From Bacillota bacterium (GTDB lineage Bacteria; Bacillota; Clostridia; Christensenellales; CAG-138), in assembly GCA_023400985.1 (NCBI GenBank), contig JAEXEN010000021.1, positions 1-32,682 on the forward strand: 32,682 nucleotides of DNA, written 5' to 3'. Shown here piece by piece: positions 16,267 through 23,710 of the stretch (the stretch's first letter is position 1; each line of letters starts with the position of its first letter). Below the pieces are notes generated by a model, which saw only the letters and a program-made list of their open reading frames with translations, ran no database searches and had not been told where the DNA came from. The position numbers were made by a program, and so were the translations under genes.

Positions 16267-16410
16267 CTTGGGGATCATACCGAGCAGGTTCTTGCGATCC
16301 TATACGCAAACGGTAACGAAATAGCATCCGTTTTGGCTGTAATCATAATTTTTCAATCGCGGATGTTTTCGTTTCGGAAGCTCCAAATGTATCCCTCCTC
16401 CCAAAGAACG

Positions 16411-16450
16411 GAAAAACAAAAGGCGCGCCACATCAGTTTCGGCACGCCTT
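16411..16450 (-). terminator. Intrinsic terminator of the M29 aminopeptidase gene
   Basis: On the minus strand, AAGGCGTGCC and GGCGCGCCTT pair (one G-U) around an 11-nt loop, followed by TTGTTTTTCC. It begins 15 bp after the aminopeptidase stop. Confidence 0.75.
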
Positions 16451-16464
16451 AAGGTCGTTTCAGC

Positions 16465-17580
16465 CTATTTCAAATTTTCCGGGTTCAGCGCCAGAAGCTC
16501 GTCGAGCACGAAGCGGCCGTCCTTGCGCACGAGCACGCCGTCGAAATACATTTCGCCGCCGCCGTATTCGGGCGTCTGGATGCACACGAGGTCCCAATGG
16601 AGCGACGAGCGGTTGCCGTTGTCGCAGTCGTCATAGGCGTTGCCCGGGGTGAAGTGGAAGCTGCCCGCGATCTTTTCGTCGAACAGGGTATCCTTCATGG
16701 GCGCGGTAACGTATGGGTTCACGCCGATGGCGAACTCGCCCACGGCGCGCGCGCCCTCGTCGCGGTCGAACACGGAATTGATGCGCTCGGTATCGTTGGA
16801 CGAAGCCTCCGCGATGCGGCCGTTTTTAAACACAAGGCGGATGTTTTCGTAGGTGAAGCCCTCGAGCACCGACGGGGTGTTGTAGGTGATGACGCCGTTG
16901 ATGCTGCCCATCACGGGTGCGGTGAAGATCTCGCCGTCCGGGATGTTGACCTCGCCCGCGCACTTGATGGCCGGAAGCCCCTTGATGGAAAACTCGATAT
17001 CCGTACCCTTTGCCGTGAGGCGCACCTTATCGGTCTTTTCCATGAGCGCCTTCAGCGGGTCCATGGCGCGGTCCATCTTGGAATAATCGAGATTGCAGAC
17101 GTTGAAATAGTAGTTTTCAAACGCCTCGGTACTCATGTTGGCCATCTGAGCCATGCCCGAGGAGGGGTAACGGAGCACCACCCACTTGGTTTTCGGGACG
17201 CGGATTTTCGAATGCACGGGCTGGCCGTAATGCTTGGCCGTGAGAGCCACCTTTTCGGCGGGCACGTCGCCCGATTCGGCGCTGTTCAAGCCGCCGCGCA
17301 CGCCGATGTAGGCTTGCATGTTGTCCATCAAAAGCCCGTCCACCTTGGCGCGCAAGTCGAGCTGTTCCGCGCTTGCCCCCAGGCCCAGCTCCCGCGTGAT
17401 CTCGGGGTGGTTGAGCCACACGAAGGGTCTGCCGCCCGCCGAATAGGCCTCGCGAATGAGCGCCTTCACGAGCATGTCGCAGTCGCCGTGCGACTCGATG
17501 AGCACGTTTTCTTCCTTTTGGAGCTTGCACGAATAGTTGATCAGGTTTTTCGCCAGCGTTTCGATCCTCGGATCGGTCAT
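16465..17580 (-). CDS. M29-family aminopeptidase (AmpS/PepS type)
   Basis: A 371-residue two-metal aminopeptidase of the thermophilic M29 family, removing N-terminal residues from peptides in the cytosol. Typical blocks are CAGEVNIPDGEIFTAPV with the metal-binding Glu residues, FHFTPGNAYDD with a His ligand, and RSSLHWDLV with His and Asp ligands near the C-terminus. The length is slightly shorter than the usual 400 or so. The glycosyltransferase gene ends 32 bp upstream on the same strand, so they may be co-transcribed. Confidence 0.92.
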   Translation of the reverse strand: MTDPRIETLAKNLINYSCKLQKEENVLIESHGDCDMLVKALIREAYSAGGRPFVWLNHPEITRELGLGASAEQLDLRAKVDGLLMDNMQAYIGVRGGLNSAESGDVPAEKVALTAKHYGQPVHSKIRVPKTKWVVLRYPSSGMAQMANMSTEAFENYYFNVCNLDYSKMDRAMDPLKALMEKTDKVRLTAKGTDIEFSIKGLPAIKCAGEVNIPDGEIFTAPVMGSINGVITYNTPSVLEGFTYENIRLVFKNGRIAEASSNDTERINSVFDRDEGARAVGEFAIGVNPYVTAPMKDTLFDEKIAGSFHFTPGNAYDDCDNGNRSSLHWDLVCIQTPEYGGGEMYFDGVLVRKDGRFVLDELLALNPENLK

Positions 17581-17612
17581 GCGTTTTTACCCCCTAAGTA
17601 TTTATTTAGCGT

Positions 17613-18539
17613 TTATTTTATGTTCATGCTTTCCTTCACGATGTAGAGCGGCCTTCCCTTGAGCTCGTCGTACATGCGGTTCATGTAAGCGCCTTCGATA
17701 CCGAGCGCCGTAAGCGTTATGCCGTTTAGAAGCACGATCCCGCAAAGGCCCCAGAGCCATGGCGCCGCGCCCACGGTAAGCGCGCATACGAGCACCGCGA
17801 TGAAGCCTAAGAGGGACAGCGCCGTTACGGCTGCGCCCATGTACCCCGCGAGCGTGAGCGGCGTATACGAAAAGCCGAGCATGCCGTCCATAGCCAGTTT
17901 GAGCATTTTCTTTAACGTATATTTGGTCTTGCCCGCAAAACGCTCCTGCCGCACATACTCGACGGGCACGGCGTTAAAGCCCATCCACGCGCTCATGCCG
18001 CGAAGGAAACGGTTATGCTCGCGCATCTTTAAAAACACATCGGCCACCTTGCGGTCTAAAAGCCGAAAGTCGCCCGTGTCGAGCGGTATCGGATAGGCGC
18101 TCATGGAGGTGAGAAGGCGGTAGTACACATGCGCGGTGAACTTTTTGAGGAAGGTCTCGCCCTCGCGCTTCATGCGCTTGCCGTAGGCGATCTCAGCCCC
18201 CTGTTCCCACGCTTCCACCATTTTTGAAATCACCTCGGGCGGATCCTGCAAATCGATATCGATGATGATGAGCGCGTCGCCCTTACTTGCGTCCATGCCC
18301 GCGGTGACGGCGAGCTGGTGCCCGAAGTTGCGAGAAAAGAACAATACCTTCACGCACTCGTCCTTTTGCGCGATCTCCTTGAGCTTTTCGGGCGTCGCGT
18401 CGCGGCTGCCGTCGTCCACATAGATAATCTCATACTCGTAGGGAAGCGCGCGCATCGCGGCGCTCATGCGTTCGTACGACGCAAAAAGCACATCCTGCTC
18501 GTTGAAAGCGGGCACGATGAGCGAAAGCAATTTTTCCAT
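17613..18539 (-). CDS. Family 2 glycosyltransferase with two C-terminal membrane helices (GtrB/Dpm1-like)
   Basis: A 308-residue polyprenyl-phosphate sugar transferase. The GT-A fold shows LIVPAFNEQDV (about 7-17), YVDDGSRDAT (about 40-49), and DIDLQDPPEV with the metal-binding DxD-like site (about 93-102). Two hydrophobic helices near the C-terminus (about 231-253 and 260-284) anchor it to the membrane, as in bactoprenol glucosyltransferases. It likely loads a sugar on undecaprenyl phosphate for cell-surface modification. The Shine-Dalgarno is GGAGG and a TATAAT at about 18592-18597 on the minus strand is a likely -10 box. Confidence 0.92.
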   Translation of the reverse strand: MEKLLSLIVPAFNEQDVLFASYERMSAAMRALPYEYEIIYVDDGSRDATPEKLKEIAQKDECVKVLFFSRNFGHQLAVTAGMDASKGDALIIIDIDLQDPPEVISKMVEAWEQGAEIAYGKRMKREGETFLKKFTAHVYYRLLTSMSAYPIPLDTGDFRLLDRKVADVFLKMREHNRFLRGMSAWMGFNAVPVEYVRQERFAGKTKYTLKKMLKLAMDGMLGFSYTPLTLAGYMGAAVTALSLLGFIAVLVCALTVGAAPWLWGLCGIVLLNGITLTALGIEGAYMNRMYDELKGRPLYIVKESMNIK

Positions 18540-18683
18540 GGCAAATTTCCTCCGTTTTGCGGCAAAATGATCTGCGATACGTGTTATAGGTATTATACCA
18601 TAAAATGGGGCTTGTATAATGGCCGGGAATGGTAGAACGCTCCTTTATATCGACAAAGTATAACGCACCTAAGGAGAATGCTG

Positions 18684-18711
18684 TTGAAACAAAGTGTAAA
18701 TGATATATAAT
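18684..18711 (+). promoter_or_regulatory. Promoter of the fructose-bisphosphate aldolase gene
   Basis: TTGAAA (18684-18689), a 16-nt spacer and a perfect TATAAT (18706-18711), about 55 bp before the aldolase start codon. Confidence 0.65.
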
Positions 18712-18766
18712 AATCAAAGGATAATTTCGTTCGCGTTTCAAAATTTATATAAAGGAGAATTTCGTT

Positions 18767-19702
18767 ATGCCACTCGTCACCAGCAAGGAAATGTTCAAAA
18801 AGGCCTATGAGGGCGGCTATGCCATCGGCGCTTTCAACGTGAACAACATGGAGATCGTTCAGGGTATCACCGAGGCCGCCAAGGAGGAGAACTCCCCCCT
18901 CATCCTTCAGGTTTCCTCGGGCGCGCGCAAATATGCAAACCATACCTACCTTATAAAGCTCGTGGAAGCGGCCCTCATCGAGACCGATCTTCCTATCTGT
19001 TTGCACCTCGACCACGGCGATACGTACGAGCTTTGCAAGAGCTGCATCGACGGCGGCTTCACCTCCGTCATGATCGACGGCAGCCATCATGGCTACGAAG
19101 ATAACGTTGTCCTCACGAAAAAGGTCGTAGAATACGCGCACGACCACGGCGTCACCGTGGAAGGCGAGCTTGGCCGCCTCGAGGGCGTAGAGGACGACGT
19201 GAAGGTCGCCATGGGCGAAGGCAGCTACACCGATCCCGATCAGGTGCTCGACTTTGTGACCCGCACGGGCGTCGATTCCCTTGCCATCGCCATAGGCACG
19301 AGCCACGGCGCTTATAAGTTCAAGCCCGGAACCAAGCCCCAGCTCCGCTTCGACATCCTCGAAGAAGTGCAAAAGCGCCTGCCCGGCTTCCCCATCGTGC
19401 TCCACGGCGCAAGCTCCGTCATCCCCGAATTCGTGCAGATGATCAACGAAAACGGCGGCAAGATGCCCGATGCCATCGGCGTTCCCGAGGACATGCTCCG
19501 CAAGGCCGCGACCATGGCCGTATGCAAGATCAACATCGACTCGGACCTCCGCCTCGCCATGACGGGCACCATCCGCAAGTATTTCAACGAAAACCCCTCC
19601 CACTTCGACCCGCGCCAGTACTTGAAGCCCGCGCGCGACGCCATCCGCGAGATGGTCCGCCACAAGATCGTGCACGTGCTAGGCTCGAACAACAAGGCGT
19701 AA
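18767..19702 (+). CDS. fba: Class II fructose-bisphosphate aldolase
   Basis: A 311-residue zinc-dependent aldolase that cleaves fructose-1,6-bisphosphate in glycolysis. Visible family marks are GAFNVNN (21-27), LHLDHGDTYE with the catalytic Asp82 and zinc ligand His83, VEGELGRLEG (131-140), the zinc ligand His180 in GTSHGAYK, and VLHGASS with the third His. The start is ATG after AAAGGAGAA. The DUF1292 gene follows 12 bp downstream and probably shares the transcript. Confidence 0.97.
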   Translation: MPLVTSKEMFKKAYEGGYAIGAFNVNNMEIVQGITEAAKEENSPLILQVSSGARKYANHTYLIKLVEAALIETDLPICLHLDHGDTYELCKSCIDGGFTSVMIDGSHHGYEDNVVLTKKVVEYAHDHGVTVEGELGRLEGVEDDVKVAMGEGSYTDPDQVLDFVTRTGVDSLAIAIGTSHGAYKFKPGTKPQLRFDILEEVQKRLPGFPIVLHGASSVIPEFVQMINENGGKMPDAIGVPEDMLRKAATMAVCKINIDSDLRLAMTGTIRKYFNENPSHFDPRQYLKPARDAIREMVRHKIVHVLGSNNKA

Positions 19703-19714
19703 TAAGGTACAATT

Positions 19715-19984
19715 ATGGAGGACTTCAACGACATCTTCACGCTGGTCGATTCCGAGGAAAACGAAATCGAATTTGAGCTTCTCGACGTGGTCCCTTTTGA
19801 GGGCAGCGAGTACGCGGTGCTTTACCCTCTCGACGACGATTCCGACGAGAAGGCCGTAACCATTTTGAAGCTCCTTGCCGGCGCGGATGACGACGTGGAG
19901 GATACCCTCGAAGGCATTGAGGACGAACGCGTGCTCCATGAGGTGTTCCGGCTGTTCCAAGAGAGGAATGCGGAGAACGTCTGA
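19715..19984 (+). CDS. DUF1292 family protein
   Basis: An 89-residue acidic cytosolic protein of the DUF1292 family, common in Bacillota. Characteristic are the opening FTLVDSEENEIEFELLDVVPFEGSEYAVLYPLD pattern (first half) and the terminal LFQERN. No function is established for the family. It lies just behind the aldolase gene and before a strong terminator. Confidence 0.9.
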   Translation: MEDFNDIFTLVDSEENEIEFELLDVVPFEGSEYAVLYPLDDDSDEKAVTILKLLAGADDDVEDTLEGIEDERVLHEVFRLFQERNAENV

Positions 19985-19993
19985 AAACAACAT

Positions 19994-20038
19994 AAAAAGG
20001 GCCTTTTTAACGGATGTGTCCGCTAAAAAGGCCTTTTT
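19994..20038. terminator. Bidirectional intrinsic terminator
   Basis: A long hairpin of the form AAAAAGG...CCTTTTT around an inner CGGA-TGTG-TCCG stem, with A-runs on one side and T-runs on the other, between the convergent DUF1292 (+) and MATE (-) genes. It can end both transcripts. Confidence 0.85.
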
Positions 20039-20039
20039 C

Positions 20040-21344
20040 TTATGCTTTTTTATTTCTTAAAAGAAGCGCAACTGCCAGCACGGCGCAAGCGCCTTCCGCG
20101 ATCGCCGCGGCGTACCAGATCGCGTCCGCAGCGTGAATTGCGGCAAGCATATAGAGCGTGACGATAAGAAGCGCGCCGCGCCCGAGCGAGATCGCCGCCG
20201 AATGCGCGGGGGCCTCCGTGGCGGCTAAAAAGCCCGAAGTTACGATGTTCACGCCCATGAGCGGGAACGCAAAGGCAAACAGTCTTAAGGCGCTTACCGT
20301 ATAGGGAAGCGCGCTCGAGTTTCCCTCTAAAAGAAGCGGCGCGATGGAGGGCGCAAACGCGAGGCATACGCCCAAGGTCGCAAAACCCAATACGAGCGCA
20401 GAGCTTAAACCGTAGCCGTAAAATGCAAACATCCTTTTTTTGTCGCGCGCGCCGCGGCTGCGGCTCACGAGCGGCTGGCTCGCCTGCGCAATGCCCGCAA
20501 GCAGCATCACAACGAGCGTATTCACATAGGAGACGACCGCATAGCCCACAACGCCCCGCTCGCCCACAACGGCGAGGAGCGCGCGGTTATACGCAAAGGC
20601 GTTCAACGCGAGCACGCCCTCGTTCGTGAATTCGGAAAACCCAAGCGACAGTATACGCTTAAAAAGCCCCTTTACGGGTTTGCCGAAAGAAAACTTCAGC
20701 TTCGCGCGCTTACCTAAAAAATGCGTGAGGTACACAAGTACGCTCGCCACCTGCCCGAGCCCCGCGGCAAGCGCCGCCCCTCGCATGCCCATATGGAGGC
20801 GGATCACGAAAAGGTACCCAAGACCTATCGTGAAAAGGCCGCAGGCAAACACGCCGCGAAACGCCATATTGGGCCGACCGTCCGCGCGCGACATCACCTC
20901 GAGGTTGTAGGATACCATGTATGCGGCCGAAAACAGGCCCGTAATGCGCACATATTCCGTCACCTCGTCGATCGTCAGGTCCGTACCTCCCAAAAAGCGC
21001 GCGATCTCACGCGGAAAAAGCGAGGTGAGGAGCGTAAACAAAAGCGCCGTGCCAAGTACGGCGAAAAGATCCTCCGTAAAAACATCGCTCGCAAGGCGCG
21101 TATCGCCCTTGCCTTTGTAAACGCCGATCACGGTGGAAGCGCCCACGCTCAAAAGCACCGAAACGGCAAACATCATATTGACGAGCGGCATCGAGAGGTT
21201 GAGCGCCGCAAGCGCAGCCTCGCCCTCGCCCTTCGCCACGATGATACCGCTTACCATCGTATACGCCGAAAACGAAAGCATGGCCCCCGCCGTGGGCAGC
21301 ACATACCGTAAAAACTCCCGAAAACCACGATTTGCGGATGTCAT
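20040..21344 (-). CDS. MATE-family efflux transporter
   Basis: A 434-residue polytopic membrane protein with about 12 hydrophobic helices and the twofold MATE architecture. Family blocks include LNLSMPLVNMMFAVSVLLSVGAST (first half) and GIAQASQPLVSRSRGA (second half). MATE pumps export drugs or cationic compounds using Na+ or H+ gradients. The start codon follows AGGAGG. It diverges from a MerR-family gene and its promoter has the unusual 19-bp spacer with a MerR dyad, so it is probably induced by pump substrates. Confidence 0.93.
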   Translation of the reverse strand: MTSANRGFREFLRYVLPTAGAMLSFSAYTMVSGIIVAKGEGEAALAALNLSMPLVNMMFAVSVLLSVGASTVIGVYKGKGDTRLASDVFTEDLFAVLGTALLFTLLTSLFPREIARFLGGTDLTIDEVTEYVRITGLFSAAYMVSYNLEVMSRADGRPNMAFRGVFACGLFTIGLGYLFVIRLHMGMRGAALAAGLGQVASVLVYLTHFLGKRAKLKFSFGKPVKGLFKRILSLGFSEFTNEGVLALNAFAYNRALLAVVGERGVVGYAVVSYVNTLVVMLLAGIAQASQPLVSRSRGARDKKRMFAFYGYGLSSALVLGFATLGVCLAFAPSIAPLLLEGNSSALPYTVSALRLFAFAFPLMGVNIVTSGFLAATEAPAHSAAISLGRGALLIVTLYMLAAIHAADAIWYAAAIAEGACAVLAVALLLRNKKA

Positions 21345-21356
21345 AGGAACCTCCTG

Positions 21357-21385
21357 TTTACATCCAGCGTAAACCTTGGTATGAT
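21357..21385 (+). promoter_or_regulatory. Promoter of the MerR-family gene
   Basis: TTTACA (21357-21362), 17 nt and TATGAT (21380-21385). The -10 box lies in the centre of the MerR dyad, so the regulator should repress its own gene while activating the divergent pump. Confidence 0.65.
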
Positions 21386-21396
21386 ACTAAGGTCAA
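21366..21396 (-). promoter_or_regulatory. MerR-type promoter/operator for the MATE gene
   Basis: A 21-bp imperfect palindrome at 21373-21393 (ACCTTGGTA-TGA-TACTAAGGT) lies inside the 19-bp spacer of the minus-strand promoter TTGACC (21396-21391) and TACGCT (21371-21366). A long spacer bridged by a dyad is the hallmark of promoters activated by MerR regulators through DNA distortion. Transcription would start near 21359, about 15 nt before the MATE start codon. Confidence 0.75.
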
Positions 21397-21431
21397 GGGA
21401 ATTTTTCAAAAAAGCCCGAAAGAAGGCAAAT

Positions 21432-22235
21432 ATGCGCCATTTTTACAAGATCAGCGAGATTGCGCAGCTCTACTCCATAGGGCCGGATTCCCTGCGCTAT
21501 TACGAGGAAGCGAGGCTGCTCTCGCCCACGCGCGACGAAAACGGTTACCGCATGTACAGCATAGACGACATCTGGCGGCTCAACGTGATCCGCGATATGC
21601 TGAAGCTGGACTTTTCGACCGCGCGCATCAAGGAATACCTCGAAACGCGCACGGTGGAGGCGACGCTTTCACTTCTTTTGGAGGAGCGCGCGGTGATCGA
21701 CGAGCGCATCGTGGAGCTTGAGCGCATCAAGAGCAAGCTCACCGAGCGCGAGGCAAGCATTTTGAACGCTTTGCGGCGCCCCGCGGGCGAGATCTCCGTG
21801 CGGACGCTCCCCGCGCGCGCCTGCGTGCGTCTCGAGGTGGAACCGCTCAACGACGCGGAGGTGGATTTTGCCGTAAAAAGGCTGCACAAGCAGCATGAGG
21901 ACGAGCTGTTCCTCATCCGCGGCGGCACGGTGGGCGCCATCCTCGACGACGCCTCGCTCAAAAGCGGCGCGTTCAACCGCTTCAGCCGCGTGTTCATCAT
22001 CACCCCGCACGCGGAGAAAGCCAATTTGACGCTGCCTGCGGGCGATTATGTGACCGCCGCCTACAGCGGCCCCTATAAAAACCGCGAAACGCTCCTGCCG
22101 CGCATGGCAGCCTATGCAAAAGAGCAAAACCGCAAGATCGCCGGAAACGCCATAGAGCTGTATTTGATCGATATCCACGAAAGCGCGGATGAGGAGGAGA
22201 ACCTTACGGAGCTTCAGATACCGTTGGCGCTTTAA
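21432..22235 (+). CDS. MerR-family regulator with GyrI-like multidrug-binding domain
   Basis: A 267-residue regulator. The N-terminal winged helix-turn-helix (KISEIAQLYSIGPDSLRYYEEARLLSP, residues 6-32) is followed by a long dimerisation coiled coil (about 85-118) and a C-terminal GyrI-like effector domain (from about residue 122, with VRTLPARACVRLEVEPL and YVTAAYSGPYKN). This is the layout of BmrR/BltR drug-sensing activators. The start at 21432 follows GAAGG; the frame extends to 21381 but that includes the operator. It probably activates the divergent MATE gene. Confidence 0.9.
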   Translation: MRHFYKISEIAQLYSIGPDSLRYYEEARLLSPTRDENGYRMYSIDDIWRLNVIRDMLKLDFSTARIKEYLETRTVEATLSLLLEERAVIDERIVELERIKSKLTEREASILNALRRPAGEISVRTLPARACVRLEVEPLNDAEVDFAVKRLHKQHEDELFLIRGGTVGAILDDASLKSGAFNRFSRVFIITPHAEKANLTLPAGDYVTAAYSGPYKNRETLLPRMAAYAKEQNRKIAGNAIELYLIDIHESADEEENLTELQIPLAL

Positions 22236-22236
22236 G

Positions 22237-22280
22237 TATACTGAAACGGCGGCACGCAAGCGTGCCGCCGTTTCAGTATA
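22237..22280. terminator. Perfect 21-bp hairpin between convergent genes
   Basis: TATACTGAAACGGCGGCACGC and its exact complement separated by AA, starting immediately after the MerR gene stop and ending 10 bp before the EamA gene stop on the other strand. The symmetric sequence can terminate in both directions. Confidence 0.8.
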
Positions 22281-22289
22281 TTTGTTATT

Positions 22290-23159
22290 TCAACTTGCTT
22301 TTTCTCGTCCGCTTAGGTACTTCGCGTCCGACGCTACCCACGCGGTGATGGTCGCTATGATGGCAGTCGCGCCCACGAACGCCCAGAGGCCGGGCTTTTC
22401 GCCTGTAATCAAAAACACCCAAAGGGGATTTAGCAAAAGTTCCGCCGCGGAAAGCAGGGAGCACGCGAGCGGCGAACAGGAATTCAAAGCCGCGCTGTAG
22501 AGGATATTGGGGATGCTGAACTGGAAAACGGCCATCAACGCCGTAAGTCCCATTACGGGGAGCGTAATCTCCGTTCCCTGTATAAACCCGAGCGGCACGC
22601 CGACGGCGGCGCTTATAAGAGCGCCCACGAGCATGCCTGAAACGCGCGCGCTTTCGTCTTTCGCTTCACCCATGAACATATACACGCAGGCAAACACCAC
22701 GCCGCTAAAGATCGCTATGAGGTTGCCCCACATGTTGCCCACGCTGATGCCGTCGAGGAAAAACAGCACGATGCCCGCCAAGGTAACGATCACCACCGCG
22801 TAATCCTTGCGGCGGAACCGCTTTTTCAAAAACACGGTGGATAAAAGCATCAAAAACACCGGCGACGTGTATTGCAGTACGATCGCGTTGGCCGCGGTGG
22901 TCAGCTTGGTGGCGGCAAGAAAGCAAAACGACGAAAGTGCCGACGCCGCACCCACAGGAAGCGAACGGCGGTCGAACGCAAAGCGCCTTTTCGTTACGGC
23001 AAAGAATATCAAATACACGGCTACGCAAAAAACGCCGCGCCACCCGCCCAAGACGAACGGGTTCCATGGAATGCGCTTTACGAAAATGCCGCCCAAGCTC
23101 CACATGGCGGCGCAGGACAGCATGAGCAATACGCCCCTGATCTGCGAATTTTTTTGCAT
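22290..23159 (-). CDS. EamA/DMT-family transporter
   Basis: A 289-residue membrane protein with ten predicted helices and the duplicated EamA fold of drug/metabolite transporters. It begins MQKNSQIRGVLLMLSCAAMWSLG, with the typical AAMWSLGGIFVK first helix. The repeat join falls near LAGIVLFFLDGISVG. The start at 23159 is chosen because the family N-terminus begins there and GAGG lies upstream; the open frame continues to 23363 through repeat-like sequence. The substrate is not predictable. Confidence 0.9.
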   Translation of the reverse strand: MQKNSQIRGVLLMLSCAAMWSLGGIFVKRIPWNPFVLGGWRGVFCVAVYLIFFAVTKRRFAFDRRSLPVGAASALSSFCFLAATKLTTAANAIVLQYTSPVFLMLLSTVFLKKRFRRKDYAVVIVTLAGIVLFFLDGISVGNMWGNLIAIFSGVVFACVYMFMGEAKDESARVSGMLVGALISAAVGVPLGFIQGTEITLPVMGLTALMAVFQFSIPNILYSAALNSCSPLACSLLSAAELLLNPLWVFLITGEKPGLWAFVGATAIIATITAWVASDAKYLSGREKAS

Positions 23160-23337
23160 AAGGCAAGGCCTCTTTAAGGTATGTTTTAAAGCACCGGATA
23201 TTAGAATACGAGGTTTTAGAGGAAAACGCAAGACGGAAGCTGCGGCGGGCGCGGGAAAAACGCATGTCGGCGCCATGCAAATAGCCCGAAGAGGATCCCT
23301 CGCAGGCTCAGGATGACGGCGGGGACCAAACATAAAA

Positions 23338-23360
23338 GGCGGGATGAAAATCATCCCGCC
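23338..23360 (-). terminator. REP-like terminator hairpin
   Basis: GGCGGGATGA, AAA and TCATCCCGCC form a perfect 10-bp stem; on the minus strand it is followed by TTTTATGTTT. It could end the ygeW transcript. Its core GGCGGGATG...CATCCCGCC is the same as the palindromes in the RAYT remnant. Confidence 0.55.
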
Positions 23361-23710
23361 CACGAAACGGTCAAGACCGTTCCCTACTTAACCTAGGGGT
23401 TCGGGGGCCAAAGCACCCAGAAGCTTATTCCGGCTTCGGCGGCATGTACACGTCCGGCAAAGCCGGAGCCCTTCGGGCCAAGGCCTGCGGCCTTGCGTGC
23501 CGAAACGAAGGTCGCGTTTGTGTCCCGAAGGGCCAAACGCATAGCACCTTGTTAAAGTACTGGAAATTCAAGAATTTCCAGTAGATGAAAACCGAAGGTT
23601 CTCGTTCCTATCACGTCCGCCGCACGGGAGAGTCCGCAGACTCGACAGGCGGATGTGCAAAACCCTCCTCGCGGAAATGGCCGCAGCCATTTTCGCGAAG
23701 CGCAGAGCGC
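23361..23710. repeat. Gene-free block packed with stem-loops
   Basis: No credible gene lies in these 350 bases. They hold a row of hairpins: ACGGTC/GACCGT (23367-23380), TCCGGC/GCCGGA (23453-23467), GCCC/GGGC (23468-23478), AAGGCC/GGCCTT (23480-23494), GCGTTTG/CAAACGC around an inner CCC/GGG (23514-23540), an 11-bp ACTGGAAATTC hairpin (23559-23582) and an 11-bp stem with one mismatch (23670-23697). It may be a composite of palindromic repeats or the 3-prime end of the ygeW transcript; a structured RNA is possible but I recognise none. Confidence 0.5.

Larger units (their letters stand above)
15892..16386 (-). pseudogene. REP-associated tyrosine transposase (RAYT, Y1_Tnp family), broken
   Basis: The whole gene can be followed but is split over two frames. 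From a TTG at 16386 (after GGAGG) the frame encodes the RAYT start (RKHPRLKNYDYSQNGCYFVTVCV), then meets an in-frame TAG at 16302-16300. Near 16245-16275 it shifts to a second frame that holds IADKYIQNIN and the catalytic-region VDHYVIMPNHVHLLI, open from 16327 to 15986. Near 15988-15994 an extra T in a TTT run shifts back to the first frame, which gives VIRNESGYREAWEYIDVNP and ends at TGA 15892. RAYTs are single-strand nucleases that handle REP palindromes. It is decayed, not active, unless the base calls are wrong. Confidence 0.85.

Noticed and set aside
18678..18710. Ten-codon leader peptide (MLLKQSVNDI) upstream of the aldolase gene
   Set aside because: It has a fair Shine-Dalgarno but overlaps the predicted -35/-10 region, so it would not be on the transcript.
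23160..23363. N-terminal extension of the EamA transporter
   Set aside because: It runs through REP-like and repetitive sequence and gives a proline- and arginine-rich segment not found in the family.
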